A stretch of DNA of 17,884 nucleotides, taken from positions 1 to 17,884 of the forward strand of contig CALBKW010000083.1 of the NCBI GenBank assembly GCA_937895785.1, written 5' to 3'. Below, in pieces: positions 5,616 through 13,672 of the stretch; the stretch's first letter is position 1, and every line of letters begins with the position of its first letter. The notes under the pieces are model-generated. The model did not search any database. It saw only the letters and a program-made list of their open reading frames with translations, and was not told the origin of the DNA. This DNA is from an uncultured Candidatus Melainabacteria bacterium (GTDB lineage Bacteria > Cyanobacteriota > Vampirovibrionia > Gastranaerophilales > Gastranaerophilaceae). Both the position numbers and the translations under genes were made by a program.

Positions 5616-6191
5616 ATGATTAATATGAACCAAAAAGTTGATGAATTTAAGAAAAATTTGATATTGGATACTGCAAGTGAGTATTTCAAAAATTTGGGTT
5701 ATGAAAAGACTCAGATTGACAAAATTTCTAAAGACTTGAGTATTGGTGTAGGTACTATTTATGGTTACTTTAAATCTAAAGAAGGTTTATTTTTAGCTTG
5801 GTTGCAGTTTGTAATTGATAAAGCGTATGCCGAAATTAAAGAACATTGCGCTGATTCGGTTACTCCAGTTGAAAAGTTAAAAATGATTGTCGATTATAAG
5901 ATTAAATATTTTGAAAAGAATAAAACAACAATCAAAGGGTATATGCAAAATAACCAATTCTTTTTACGTGGTATTTCAAGACGTAAAGAACACCCTATGG
6001 CAAGAGTTTACCAATATTGTGCAGATATTATAAAAGATTTGAAACAAATGGATGACAACGAAGCCTACCTTTTGGCAACAATTTTTGACGGTATAATTAA
6101 CTGTTATATAGAAAATTCTTTTGAAGAAGATAATTTATCACTAAAAAAAGACGAAATAGTAGAAAGATTTTTACGATTGGTTGGAGTGTAA
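5616..6191 (+). CDS. TetR/AcrR family transcriptional regulator of the efflux operon
   Basis: The 191-residue protein starts with the TetR helix-turn-helix (about residues 13-60). ILDTASEYFKNLGYEKTQI precedes the recognition portion, which contains SIGVGTIYGYFKSKEGLF. The C-terminal two thirds are helical and variable, as expected for the ligand-binding and dimer domain. It is the first gene of the operon and its stop overlaps the next start (TAATG at 6189-6193), so it should control its own efflux genes. The ribosome-binding site is weak: only GGAATAA lies upstream, and an ATG at 5625 is an alternative start. The effector is unknown. Confidence 0.93.
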   Translation: MINMNQKVDEFKKNLILDTASEYFKNLGYEKTQIDKISKDLSIGVGTIYGYFKSKEGLFLAWLQFVIDKAYAEIKEHCADSVTPVEKLKMIVDYKIKYFEKNKTTIKGYMQNNQFFLRGISRRKEHPMARVYQYCADIIKDLKQMDDNEAYLLATIFDGIINCYIENSFEEDNLSLKKDEIVERFLRLVGV

Positions 6192-7591
6192 TGAAAAAGA
6201 TTTTAAGTTTATTTTTTATAGCTGGAATGTTATTTATGCAACCCGCATTTAGCGCAGAAGTTAAAAAGGGTGGTATTCAACGCGTAGATTTAACTTTTGA
6301 ACAAGCTTATGAATTGATGCTTGATAATAATAACAAATTGAAGGCTTATAATGAATTAATTAAACAAATGAAGTATGAGAAACGTTCTGCATTAGGACAA
6401 TTTTCACCAAAAGTAGGTTTGAATGCCTCATATATTCATTTTAATCACGATTTGACATTAACTTCAAATGGTTCAATGACTATGGCTGGTCACCCAATTA
6501 CATTTGGTGCTCAAACTTTAATTCAAGATAAAAATGTATTTACAGCAGGTGGTGCAGTTGTTTGGAATATCTTTACAGGTGGTAAATTGTTATCAAATCA
6601 TGCAGCAGCAAGGGCTAAATTAGAAGCTTCTAATGAAAAATACAGAGAAGTTCAAGATGATTTAACTTTAGAACTTGTGAAACGCTATTATGGTTTGAGA
6701 ATGGCAAGAGATGTTGTTGAAGTTAGAAAACAAGTTGCAGATGGCATTGGTCAGCACTTGAAGGATGCAAAATTATTAGAAAAAGAAGGTATAATTTCAA
6801 AATCAGAACGCTTACATGCAGAAGTTGCCTATGCAGATGCAATGCGTGATTACAAAGCATCATTGAGAGATGCAAATGTAATTGAAGAAGGCTTAAAAAC
6901 ATTGATTAAGGCGCAAGATGCGAATTTGAAAGATGTTTATATTCAACCAAATTCTTTGTTGTTTGTGTATGATGACAGTTCAATTGATGTCGTTGCAATG
7001 AAGGAAAATGTTAAAGCAAACAACCCTCAATTAAAACAATTGAGAGCAAAGAAAAAAGCTTTGAACGCAAAATATCACGCAAAAATGGCTAATTATTCAC
7101 CAACATTAACTCTTTTTGCTTATGATGTAGCTGCCGCAAGTCACTTATCAGAAGCATTCCCAAGAGCTGCAATTGGTGGTACTGCAAATTGGTTATTGTT
7201 TGATGGTTTTTCAAGACTAAATGATGTTAAAGCTGCGAATTGCGAAAGAAAAATGGTGGATTTTGAAATCTCAGATGCTGAATACAACCTTGAAAGTCTT
7301 GTTGTAAAACAGTATCAAGAATTGATGAAATATAAAGAACAATATGACAGTTCTTCGAAATCAATAGAAAATGCGCAAGAAGCTTTAAGAACTTCATCTT
7401 TAGCATTTAAAGAAGGGTTTGGAACATCTTTACAGGTTACGGATGCTCAAATGATGTTGTCAAAAGTTAAAATTGAACGATTAAATTCAATTTACAACTA
7501 TGATGTAACTTTAGCAGATTTATTAAAAACAAATGGTGACACAAAAGCTATTTTGAATTATGTGTCAAATTCTAAAACAGAAAAATTTTAA
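6191..7591 (+). CDS. TolC-family outer membrane efflux protein
   Basis: TolC-type proteins form the outer-membrane channel and periplasmic tunnel of tripartite exporters. The 466-residue product has an N-terminal signal peptide (MKK, then the hydrophobic LSLFFIAGMLFM, cleavage near residues 21-22 at AFSA). Two repeats with long helical segments follow: about 35-240, including LTFEQAYELMLDNNNKL, and about 255-455, including SLAFKEGFGTSLQVTDAQ. That last stretch is typical of the family's second repeat. The start overlaps the tetR stop, indicating translational coupling. Substrate specificity cannot be read from the sequence. Confidence 0.93.
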   Translation: MKKILSLFFIAGMLFMQPAFSAEVKKGGIQRVDLTFEQAYELMLDNNNKLKAYNELIKQMKYEKRSALGQFSPKVGLNASYIHFNHDLTLTSNGSMTMAGHPITFGAQTLIQDKNVFTAGGAVVWNIFTGGKLLSNHAAARAKLEASNEKYREVQDDLTLELVKRYYGLRMARDVVEVRKQVADGIGQHLKDAKLLEKEGIISKSERLHAEVAYADAMRDYKASLRDANVIEEGLKTLIKAQDANLKDVYIQPNSLLFVYDDSSIDVVAMKENVKANNPQLKQLRAKKKALNAKYHAKMANYSPTLTLFAYDVAAASHLSEAFPRAAIGGTANWLLFDGFSRLNDVKAANCERKMVDFEISDAEYNLESLVVKQYQELMKYKEQYDSSSKSIENAQEALRTSSLAFKEGFGTSLQVTDAQMMLSKVKIERLNSIYNYDVTLADLLKTNGDTKAILNYVSNSKTEKF

Positions 7592-7602
7592 GTGAGGATA
7601 AT

Positions 7603-8544
7603 ATGAATAAAAAAGCAATTACAGGAATCTTTTTTGTAGCAGTAATTTTAGCTGTAGTAGGTTGCGTTTATGCGTTTATGCAAGCAAATACAATGTTATT
7701 ACAGGGTGAAGTTGATGTTAAAACGGTAGATTTAGCATCAAAAATTACAGGTCGTATAGAAAAAATTAATTATAAAAAAGGCGATAGAGTTAAAAAGGGT
7801 GATGTTTTGATTGCTCTTGATACTCCAGAAATTAACGCAAAAGCTGCTCAAGTTGATGCTACCGTTCAATTAGCTTTGGCTCAACAAGAAAAAGTTAATA
7901 ACGGTGCTAGAAATGAGCAAATTAGTATGGCAAAAGCTTCTAGGGATTTGGCAAAAAAAACTTTTGACCGATTAAATAGATTGCACGATGAAGGTGTAAT
8001 ACCGACTCAAAAACTTGACGAAGCAAGAGCGAAATATCAAGCTGCACAAGATAATTACAATATGTTAGTGACAGGTAGTAGAGTCGAAGACAAACTTTCT
8101 GCTGCAGCAAATGTGAAACGTGCTATGGGTGCAAATGATGAAGTTCAATCTTACTTAAAAGAAAATACAATTGTTGCTCCAATTGACGGTGTAATCACAG
8201 AAATTAACGTAGAAGAAGGCGAATTAGTCGGTGCTGGTTATCCAATAGTTACTATCGTTGATGATAACGACTGTTGGGTTGTGTTTAATTTAAGAGAAGA
8301 CTTATTGTCTAAAATTAAAGACGGCACAGAATTTAACGTTAAAATTCCAGCAATGGGCAAAGAACCAGTGAAAGTTAGAGTAAATTATATCTCAGTAATG
8401 GGTGATTTTGCTAATTGGCGTGCTACAAAAGCAAAAGGTGACTTTGATATGAAAACTTTTGAAGTTCGTGCTGTTCCTGTTGAAAAAGTAGAAGGCTTAC
8501 GTGCTGGCATGAGTGCTGTTTTTGATTGGAAGAAACTTAAATAA
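7603..8544 (+). CDS. HlyD-family periplasmic adaptor (membrane fusion protein)
   Basis: This 313-residue protein should bridge the inner-membrane permeases and the TolC channel. A single N-terminal membrane anchor (about residues 4-28) is followed by the first half of a biotinyl-lipoyl-like domain (ITGRIEKINYKKGDRVKKGDVL). A short alpha-helical hairpin (about 85-180) comes next, then the second lipoyl half (IVAPIDGVITEINVEEGELV) and a beta-barrel region. The architecture resembles the YbhG/YhiI type adaptors that work with ABC-2 permeases. It lies 11 nt after the TolC gene, with a GTGAGGA site, and overlaps the next gene by one base (TAATG). Confidence 0.93.
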   Translation: MNKKAITGIFFVAVILAVVGCVYAFMQANTMLLQGEVDVKTVDLASKITGRIEKINYKKGDRVKKGDVLIALDTPEINAKAAQVDATVQLALAQQEKVNNGARNEQISMAKASRDLAKKTFDRLNRLHDEGVIPTQKLDEARAKYQAAQDNYNMLVTGSRVEDKLSAAANVKRAMGANDEVQSYLKENTIVAPIDGVITEINVEEGELVGAGYPIVTIVDDNDCWVVFNLREDLLSKIKDGTEFNVKIPAMGKEPVKVRVNYISVMGDFANWRATKAKGDFDMKTFEVRAVPVEKVEGLRAGMSAVFDWKKLK

Positions 8545-9707
8545 TGTCATTAAAAAGTGTTGTAAAACGAGAAATAAAGCGAATTTATAGAGAGCCGTTG
8601 TTCTGGACGGTGGCTTTTATAATGCCTTTGGCAATGTGTCTGATAATCTGCTTGATTTTTTCAAAAGGTTCTCCAACAGATATGCCGATAGCTGTTTTAA
8701 ATGACGACAATTCCTCTTTTTCAAGAATGTTTGTAAGGGATTTAGAAGCTTTACCTTCTTGTTCAGTAAAATATAATGTGACAAGCCTTGAAGAAGGTCG
8801 TCAATTGCTTACAGAAGGCAAGGTATATGCGTTTGTTGCTATTCCTCGTGATTTTCAACGTGATATTTATAGATTAAAACAACCAAAACTTTTATTTTAC
8901 TACAATAACCAAAGAATTTTGATTGGTGGGATTATATCAAAAGACGTGACAATGCTTGTTCAAACAATGATGGTAGGGCTTGATGCGACAATTCGTTCTA
9001 AGCGAGGTTTGCCAATGGACGAGGCCATTAAACAGGCTAATTTAATTAGGGTTAATGAACATGTACGCTCAAATCCTTATTTTAACTACCAATATTTCCT
9101 ATCAATAGTTGCGTTTGGACATATCTTACAAATTCATTTAATTTTAACAATGTTGTGGGCGTTGGGTACAGAATTTAAGTATGGTACAACAAAGGAATGG
9201 CTAAAGAGTGCCGATAATTCAATAATTAAAGCGTATTTCGGTAAATTAATTCCTTATTTTGCAATATTTATAATGCTTTTTGCAATTTTATTCGGTACAT
9301 ATTTTATAATAATGGGAATCCCGTACACAGGTGATTGGTTTATGGGTATTTTATCAACATTATTGTTCATATTTGCTTGTTGTTGCGTATCAATTATTTT
9401 TATTTCAATCAATGGTAATTTTAGATACGGATTGAGCAATGCAGCATTCTATGTAGCAATGGGCTTTGCTTTTGCTGGTGTAACTTATCCTGTAATGGTT
9501 ATGCCGTGGATTGCAAAGGCTTACAGCGCGACTTTGCCATTAAGTTATTGGGTTCAAGTGATGATTGACCAATCTTTAAGACAAATACCAATTATTTATG
9601 ACTTTAAACATATAAATTCAATGCTAATTTTGTCTGCAATAGGCCTGTTAGCGCTGATTAGACTTAAAAAATTAGCTATGGATGAAAAAAGGTGGTATCA
9701 ATCATGA
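8544..9707 (+). CDS. ABC-2 type permease, first of a pair
   Basis: The 387-residue inner-membrane protein has the ABC-2 (YhhJ/YbhR-like) layout. One N-terminal membrane helix (about 20-40) is followed by a large extracytoplasmic domain (about 45-175) containing PIAVLNDDNSSFSRMFVRDL and FVAIPRDFQRDI. Five or so C-terminal helices (about 185-375) complete it. It is a paralogue of the next gene, since both keep the PIxVxxxD and PRDFQxxI motifs. Neither contains a Walker A motif. Starts by one-base overlap with the adaptor gene and ends by a four-base ATGA overlap with the second permease. Confidence 0.9.
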   Translation: MSLKSVVKREIKRIYREPLFWTVAFIMPLAMCLIICLIFSKGSPTDMPIAVLNDDNSSFSRMFVRDLEALPSCSVKYNVTSLEEGRQLLTEGKVYAFVAIPRDFQRDIYRLKQPKLLFYYNNQRILIGGIISKDVTMLVQTMMVGLDATIRSKRGLPMDEAIKQANLIRVNEHVRSNPYFNYQYFLSIVAFGHILQIHLILTMLWALGTEFKYGTTKEWLKSADNSIIKAYFGKLIPYFAIFIMLFAILFGTYFIIMGIPYTGDWFMGILSTLLFIFACCCVSIIFISINGNFRYGLSNAAFYVAMGFAFAGVTYPVMVMPWIAKAYSATLPLSYWVQVMIDQSLRQIPIIYDFKHINSMLILSAIGLLALIRLKKLAMDEKRWYQS

Positions 9708-10867
9708 TGAAAAAATTAATTGATATCATAAAAGATGAATTTGATTTGTTCCGCAAAGAATCAGGCGCAATGCTAATTATGATTATTGGTGTTGTTGCAT
9801 ATTCTATCTTTTATATGTTGCCTTATTCGTCTGAGATTATCAAAGAAGCACCTATTGGTGTGGTGGATTTTGATGGAACAAAAATGTCACATGAATTTAT
9901 ACGTAATCTAAACGCTACAGATTCTGTGGATATTGTTTCTCGTCCAGTAAGCATTGATGAGGCTAAACATCAATTTTACAAAGGTGAAATTAAAGGGTAT
10001 GTAATTGTTCCTAGAGATTTTCAAAAAGAAATAAAAAGAGGTTCTCAAGCTGTTGTTTCAACCTATGCAGACTCAAGTTATTTGATTATTTATAAAACGA
10101 TTTATTCAGCCGTTGTTCAAACTGCTGTAAATTACGGTGCAAAAATTGAAGTTGGTAAACTTCTAAAAAAAGGTATGTCAAAAGATGTTGCAATGACAGT
10201 AAAACAGCCTTTTGAATTTGTACAAGTCCCACTTTATAACCCTGCGGGAGGTTATGAAACTTATGTTTATCCAGTAATTTTGATTTTAATTCTTCACCAA
10301 ACTCTTGTGGTCGGTATTGGTTTAATGCAAGGTACAAGACACGAATTAAAAGAAAATTATTGTAAAAAAGAAGAGGATATTCCAATTACTTTATTCGGAA
10401 GGTGTACAGCTTATGTCTTGCTATATATGTTTTATTCAATCTTCTATTTTCTGATATATCCAGCAATTGGCAAATATCCTATGTCGTATAACCTTTTGCC
10501 ATTGATATTAATACTTATTCCAATGTTTTATGGTGCAGGATTTTTCTCTCATACAATTTCTTACTACTTCAAAAAGAGAGAATCTTCTTTGTTGATATTA
10601 GTTGTAACTTCTTTGATATTTATCTTTCTTCCAGGATTAATTTGGCCAAAAGAAGCTATACCTCAATGGCTAAATATCGTTGCATATTTTATTCCTGCAA
10701 CTTGCGGGGTAGATGGAATTATCAAGGTTAACCAAATGAACGCAACTTTCTGGAACGTAAGATACGATTTCTTATGGCTAATCTTCCTTTGCTGGTTGTA
10801 TTTTGTTTCATCAATTTACGTAATCAAAAAGAAATTTCATAAAGACGATTTAGACAAAAATAATTAA
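9704..10867 (+). CDS. ABC-2 type permease, second of a pair
   Basis: Same architecture as the preceding gene: an N-terminal helix (about 20-40), an extracytoplasmic domain with PIGVVDFDGTKMSHEFIRNL and VIVPRDFQKEIKR, then a multi-helix C-terminal part. The frame could begin at a GTG at 9692, but that GTG lies inside the ribosome-binding site AAAAGGTGG. The ATG at 9704 has ideal spacing and forms ATGA with the upstream stop, so I chose it (387 residues). The pair probably forms a heterodimeric transmembrane unit. No ATP-binding subunit is encoded in the operon. The stop codon overlaps the convergent glycosyltransferase stop. Confidence 0.9.
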   Translation: MMKKLIDIIKDEFDLFRKESGAMLIMIIGVVAYSIFYMLPYSSEIIKEAPIGVVDFDGTKMSHEFIRNLNATDSVDIVSRPVSIDEAKHQFYKGEIKGYVIVPRDFQKEIKRGSQAVVSTYADSSYLIIYKTIYSAVVQTAVNYGAKIEVGKLLKKGMSKDVAMTVKQPFEFVQVPLYNPAGGYETYVYPVILILILHQTLVVGIGLMQGTRHELKENYCKKEEDIPITLFGRCTAYVLLYMFYSIFYFLIYPAIGKYPMSYNLLPLILILIPMFYGAGFFSHTISYYFKKRESSLLILVVTSLIFIFLPGLIWPKEAIPQWLNIVAYFIPATCGVDGIIKVNQMNATFWNVRYDFLWLIFLCWLYFVSSIYVIKKKFHKDDLDKNN

Positions 10868-11655
10868 TGTTCTTTGTAATAATATGTTAGCTCTGTATTA
10901 AGGTCTAATTTTTTGCTATCTTTTTTGAAAATTCCAAGTTTTATGCCCATTTTTGCTAGTCTATAAAGCAAACTTACACCTAAAACACCAAAGCCGTATT
11001 TGCAAGAGCGCATAAAGTTTATAGAAGAAGCTTCTTTAAAATATTTTGTAGGACAAGAAATTTCACCGATATTGTATTTATTAAATAATAATAGAGCTAA
11101 AATTTCGTTGTCAAAAATAAAATCGTCATTGCAACTTGCAAGTGGTAATTTTTCCAAAACTTCTCTCGTAAACCCTCTGAAACCAGTGTGATATTCAGAT
11201 AATTTTTCACCTAAAAATAAATTTTCAAAACTTGTTAAAAATTTGTTTGCTATGAATTTGTACAAAGGCATTCCACCTTTAAGAGCAGAATTTCCAAGCA
11301 TACGTGATGCCATAACTGCATCATATTGCTCAAATGCCATCATAGAAACCATTGCAGGAATAAGTTTTGGTGTATATTGGTAATCTGGGTGTAACATAAC
11401 AACAATGTCCGCTCCAGCCTTTAATGCCGCTAGATAACAAGACTTTTGATTGCCCCCATAACCTTTGTTTTTTTTGTGTACAATTGTTGTTATATTTAAA
11501 GATTTAGACAGCTCTTTAGTGTTATCTAAAGAGCTGTCGTCTACTAAAATAATTTCGTCAACAAATTCTCGGTAAATTTCATCGTATGTTTGTTTTAAGG
11601 TATGTTCTGCGTTGTAAGCAGGCATGATAACAACAATTTTTTTACCGTTAAGCAT
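10864..11655 (-). CDS. Family 2 glycosyltransferase (DPM1-like)
   Basis: The 263-residue protein has a GT-A fold start (IVVIMPAYNAEHTL), the nucleotide-binding LVDDSSLDNT (Asp39-Asp40) and KNKGYGGNQKSC. The metal-site region is MLHPDYQY (89-94), where HPD replaces the more common DxD form. EYHTGFRGF lies in the acceptor region, and the basic C-terminus (about 215-263) has one possible membrane-facing hydrophobic helix. Such enzymes transfer sugars from nucleotide or lipid donors to envelope glycans; the actual substrate is unknown. It follows the hibernation factor gene after 6 nt, with its ribosome-binding site AGGAAG overlapping that gene's stop codon, so the two are co-transcribed. Its stop overlaps the permease stop on the other strand, with no terminator between. 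Confidence 0.88.
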   Translation of the reverse strand: MLNGKKIVVIMPAYNAEHTLKQTYDEIYREFVDEIILVDDSSLDNTKELSKSLNITTIVHKKNKGYGGNQKSCYLAALKAGADIVVMLHPDYQYTPKLIPAMVSMMAFEQYDAVMASRMLGNSALKGGMPLYKFIANKFLTSFENLFLGEKLSEYHTGFRGFTREVLEKLPLASCNDDFIFDNEILALLLFNKYNIGEISCPTKYFKEASSINFMRSCKYGFGVLGVSLLYRLAKMGIKLGIFKKDSKKLDLNTELTYYYKEH

Positions 11656-11661
11656 GACTTC

Positions 11662-12045
11662 CTATTCTTCTGGCATTGCTTCAACAACTTCGATTTCTTC
11701 TTCATCGTTGTTGTCAACATTTTCCATTCTGATAGATGCTTTGTTTGAAGATAAAGCTTTGTCTTTTACTTTTTGAACTTGTCTTAATAATTTATCAGAT
11801 AATAAGTCGATGCTAGCATACATAGATTCAGCAGATTCTTCTAAATGAATTTTAACTTTGTCTAAGTTGCATCTAACTTCTGCGATGTGTTTTTCAGCAG
11901 CAGCAGGATTTTTGATAACTGATAAAATTACTTCAATACCTTGAATTTGGTCGTAGTGTGTAGCTACTTTACCAATTTTTTCCTTTACATAAGCTTTGAT
12001 AGCTTCTGTGATTTCGATGTTTCGTCCGTTTACGTGTATACGCAT
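11662..12045 (-). CDS. hpf: Ribosome hibernation promoting factor, short form
   Basis: HPF/YfiA proteins bind the decoding centre of idle ribosomes. The 127-residue product has the family fold: MRIHVNGRNIEITEAIKAYV, then EVILSVIKN, EVRCNLDKVKIHLEESAESMYASIDLLSDKL. It lacks the extra C-terminal dimerisation domain of long HPF (known in cyanobacterial LrtA). It ends instead in an acidic tail (about 108-127, NNDEEEIEVVEAMPEE). GGAGG lies 7 nt before the ATG. It leads a two-gene unit with the glycosyltransferase. Short HPFs normally act with a partner factor, which is not in the window. Confidence 0.92.
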   Translation of the reverse strand: MRIHVNGRNIEITEAIKAYVKEKIGKVATHYDQIQGIEVILSVIKNPAAAEKHIAEVRCNLDKVKIHLEESAESMYASIDLLSDKLLRQVQKVKDKALSSNKASIRMENVDNNDEEEIEVVEAMPEE

Positions 12046-12075
12046 TATTAAGCCTCCAATGTTAGTTTTATAGAT

Positions 12076-12104
12076 AGAATACTAGAAACAAAAATTAAAA
12101 TCAA
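12076..12104 (-). promoter_or_regulatory. Possible promoter of hpf and the glycosyltransferase gene
   Basis: On the minus strand, TTGATT (12104-12099), 17 bp, TATTCT (12081-12076). Each hexamer matches consensus at 4 of 6, and the spacing equals that of the other promoters here. Confidence 0.4.
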
Positions 12105-12131
12105 TTAATCAATAATGTATTGTTAACATAA

Positions 12132-12350
12132 TTAATCAGAAATGATTTGTTGTAGTTCAACGTTTGGAGTACCTAACACTCTCACTAATTCTAAAACAGA
12201 AGCCTTCATTTGGCATTTTTGAGATGAGCCAGAGAAGAAATCTTTGTAGAAACAACCTTCGCAATTGCAACCACGTTTGTAACAATCTAATGCTGTTGGT
12301 GTCCATCTTCTAACGGCTACAGCTCGTCCCATATCACGACTTCTAAACAC
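12132..12350 (-). CDS. Small conserved-looking five-cysteine protein, unknown function
   Basis: This 72-residue protein starts with GTG, supported by GGAGG 9 nt upstream on the minus strand (12364-12360). Cysteines at 23, 28, 30, 33 and 46 (CYKRGCNCEGC, then QKCQMK) suggest a zinc or iron-sulfur site. They are flanked by a basic aromatic stretch RRWTPTALD (14-22) and a helical end ASVLELVRVLGTP (50-62). I have a general impression of similar small proteins in anaerobic Firmicutes, but cannot name a family. It lies upstream of hpf on the same strand; hpf has a candidate promoter of its own. No function should be assumed. Confidence 0.7.
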   Translation of the reverse strand: MFRSRDMGRAVAVRRWTPTALDCYKRGCNCEGCFYKDFFSGSSQKCQMKASVLELVRVLGTPNVELQQIISD

Positions 12351-12419
12351 TATGTATTTCCTCCAAGTATTATTTTTAATTTGATTATGAAATATATTTT
12401 GCTAGGCGTAGACTGATTG

Positions 12420-12720
12420 TCATGCCCAACTACTACCCACAAAGCAATGTTTACTTGCTTTATATACATTGTAAAATTTCAAAGCGTTTTTGCAAGGGCA
12501 TTTTAGCCCTATTTTCACATTTCGCAACATATACCTTGAACATGCATATTCGCTGAATTGTAGGTATATCAATAAGCATGACTTTTGCGCTATGACATGA
12601 TTAGCGCCTACAAAAACATGGAAACCCATGATTGGCGCATGTTTTCATGTTTTGGTTTTTGATTAAGAAATGTAAATTATTTCCAAAACCCATGCCTATT
12701 TCAGCCTTATTTGGCATGGT
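12420..12720. other. Hairpin-rich non-coding interval
   Basis: The 458 nt between the five-cysteine gene and minC have no credible ORF but carry many local inverted repeats. They are AAAGCAA 12441-12447 with 12455-12461; AGGGC 12495-12499 with 12506-12510; ATATACC 12529-12535 with 12563-12569; GCGCTA 12587-12592 with 12602-12607; CATGG 12617-12621 with 12626-12630; TTTTGG 12650-12655 with CCAAAA 12683-12688; and CCATGCC 12690-12696 with 12713-12719. CATGCC at 12421-12426 could alternatively pair with GGCATG at 12713-12718, closing the whole region. It may be a structured RNA or a decayed element; I recognise no family (not tmRNA, SRP RNA or RNase P by their conserved sequences). Confidence 0.4.
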
Positions 12721-12736
12721 CTGCTTAATTATCTTC

Positions 12737-12765
12737 TTGAACTTAAAGTTTTTTTAAGATATATT
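12737..12765 (+). promoter_or_regulatory. Promoter of the minCDE operon
   Basis: TTGAAC (12737-12742), 17 bp, TATATT (12760-12765), about 45 nt before the minC start. The spacer contains a dyad CTTAAA/TTTAAG (12742-12758) that could be an operator. Confidence 0.6.
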
Positions 12766-12808
12766 AAAAATATAAGTAGCAATATATAAATAGCAAAGGA
12801 AGAATATT

Positions 12809-13672
12809 TTGGATAACGGTTTTATTGAAAACGGATTTATTGTGAACTTAAGCAATGCCAAAAATGCGGCAGAAGTTATTTATGAATTAAGTTCTATCTT
12901 AGAAATGCCTGAAGCAAAAGGCAAAAAGATTTGTTTAAAATTAGAAGGTATTGATTTGACTCAATCTCAACTATTGAGCATTAGAGCGTTAATTGAATCT
13001 ATGGATTCAACTTTAGAATTTGTTGATTCTTCTTCTGATGTTACAAAAGAATCAGCAGGTGCGTTAGAAATTCAAATTTCTGAATTGAAAAATGAAGTTG
13101 AAATTCCAAAAATTGAGCCAACTCAAGAAGAATTGGAAGCTTTAACGAAGAAACCAGATTTGTTCAGTGGAAGTGATCATGATTTAGCTTTCCAAGAGCT
13201 TGCACAAGAAGAAGGTATCCTTAAAGAGGATGAAATGAAAACTTATGCAACAATGGACGAAGATGAAGTTCCAAACTTTGAAGACAAAGAAGATGATGAA
13301 GATATTGAAAAGTTACCAACTTTATACTTGCATCAAACTCTTCGCTCAGGTCAAACAATTACATCAGATGGAAACATTGTTGTAATTGGTGATGCAAATC
13401 CAGGTAGTGAAATTATTGCAAGAGGCGATGTTACTGTATGGGGTGTTTTGGGCGGTATTGCTCAAGCAGGTTCTCACGGTAACGTTAATGCAAGAATTAG
13501 AGCATTGAAAATGAACGCAATTCAATTAAGAATTGCAAACTGCTATGCAAGACGTGTGAATACAGAAAATATACCATTTGTTCAAAAATCACCTTCATTC
13601 ACACCTGAAGAAGCTTATATTGATGGAAAATCAATTGTTATAACTACAACATACGAAAGTAAGGAGAAATAA
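12809..13672 (+). CDS. minC: Septum site-determining protein MinC
   Basis: MinC blocks FtsZ ring assembly away from midcell and is carried to the membrane by MinD. The 287-residue protein has a divergent N-terminal domain (about 1-85), an acidic linker (about 100-170) and a clear C-terminal beta-helix domain (about 172-275). That domain contains TLRSGQTITSDGNIVVIGDANPGSEIIARGD in sequence order, then VWGVLGGIAQAGSHGN. The start is a TTG at 12809, supported by AAGGAAG just upstream. No in-frame ATG exists before residue 33, which would cut the N-terminal domain. It is the first gene of the min operon and overlaps minD by one base (TAATG). Confidence 0.92.
   Translation: MDNGFIENGFIVNLSNAKNAAEVIYELSSILEMPEAKGKKICLKLEGIDLTQSQLLSIRALIESMDSTLEFVDSSSDVTKESAGALEIQISELKNEVEIPKIEPTQEELEALTKKPDLFSGSDHDLAFQELAQEEGILKEDEMKTYATMDEDEVPNFEDKEDDEDIEKLPTLYLHQTLRSGQTITSDGNIVVIGDANPGSEIIARGDVTVWGVLGGIAQAGSHGNVNARIRALKMNAIQLRIANCYARRVNTENIPFVQKSPSFTPEEAYIDGKSIVITTTYESKEK

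Noticed and set aside
9692..9703. GTG at 9692 as start of the second permease
   Set aside because: This GTG is part of the AAAAGGTGG ribosome-binding site; the ATG at 9704 has correct spacing and the typical ATGA overlap.
12420..12629. 69-codon frame on the minus strand in the hairpin-rich interval
   Set aside because: No ribosome-binding site before its ATG, no recognisable domain, and the region is dominated by hairpins.
12420..12720. tmRNA, SRP RNA or RNase P RNA in the interval before minC
   Set aside because: None of the universally conserved sequence blocks of these RNAs could be seen on either strand.
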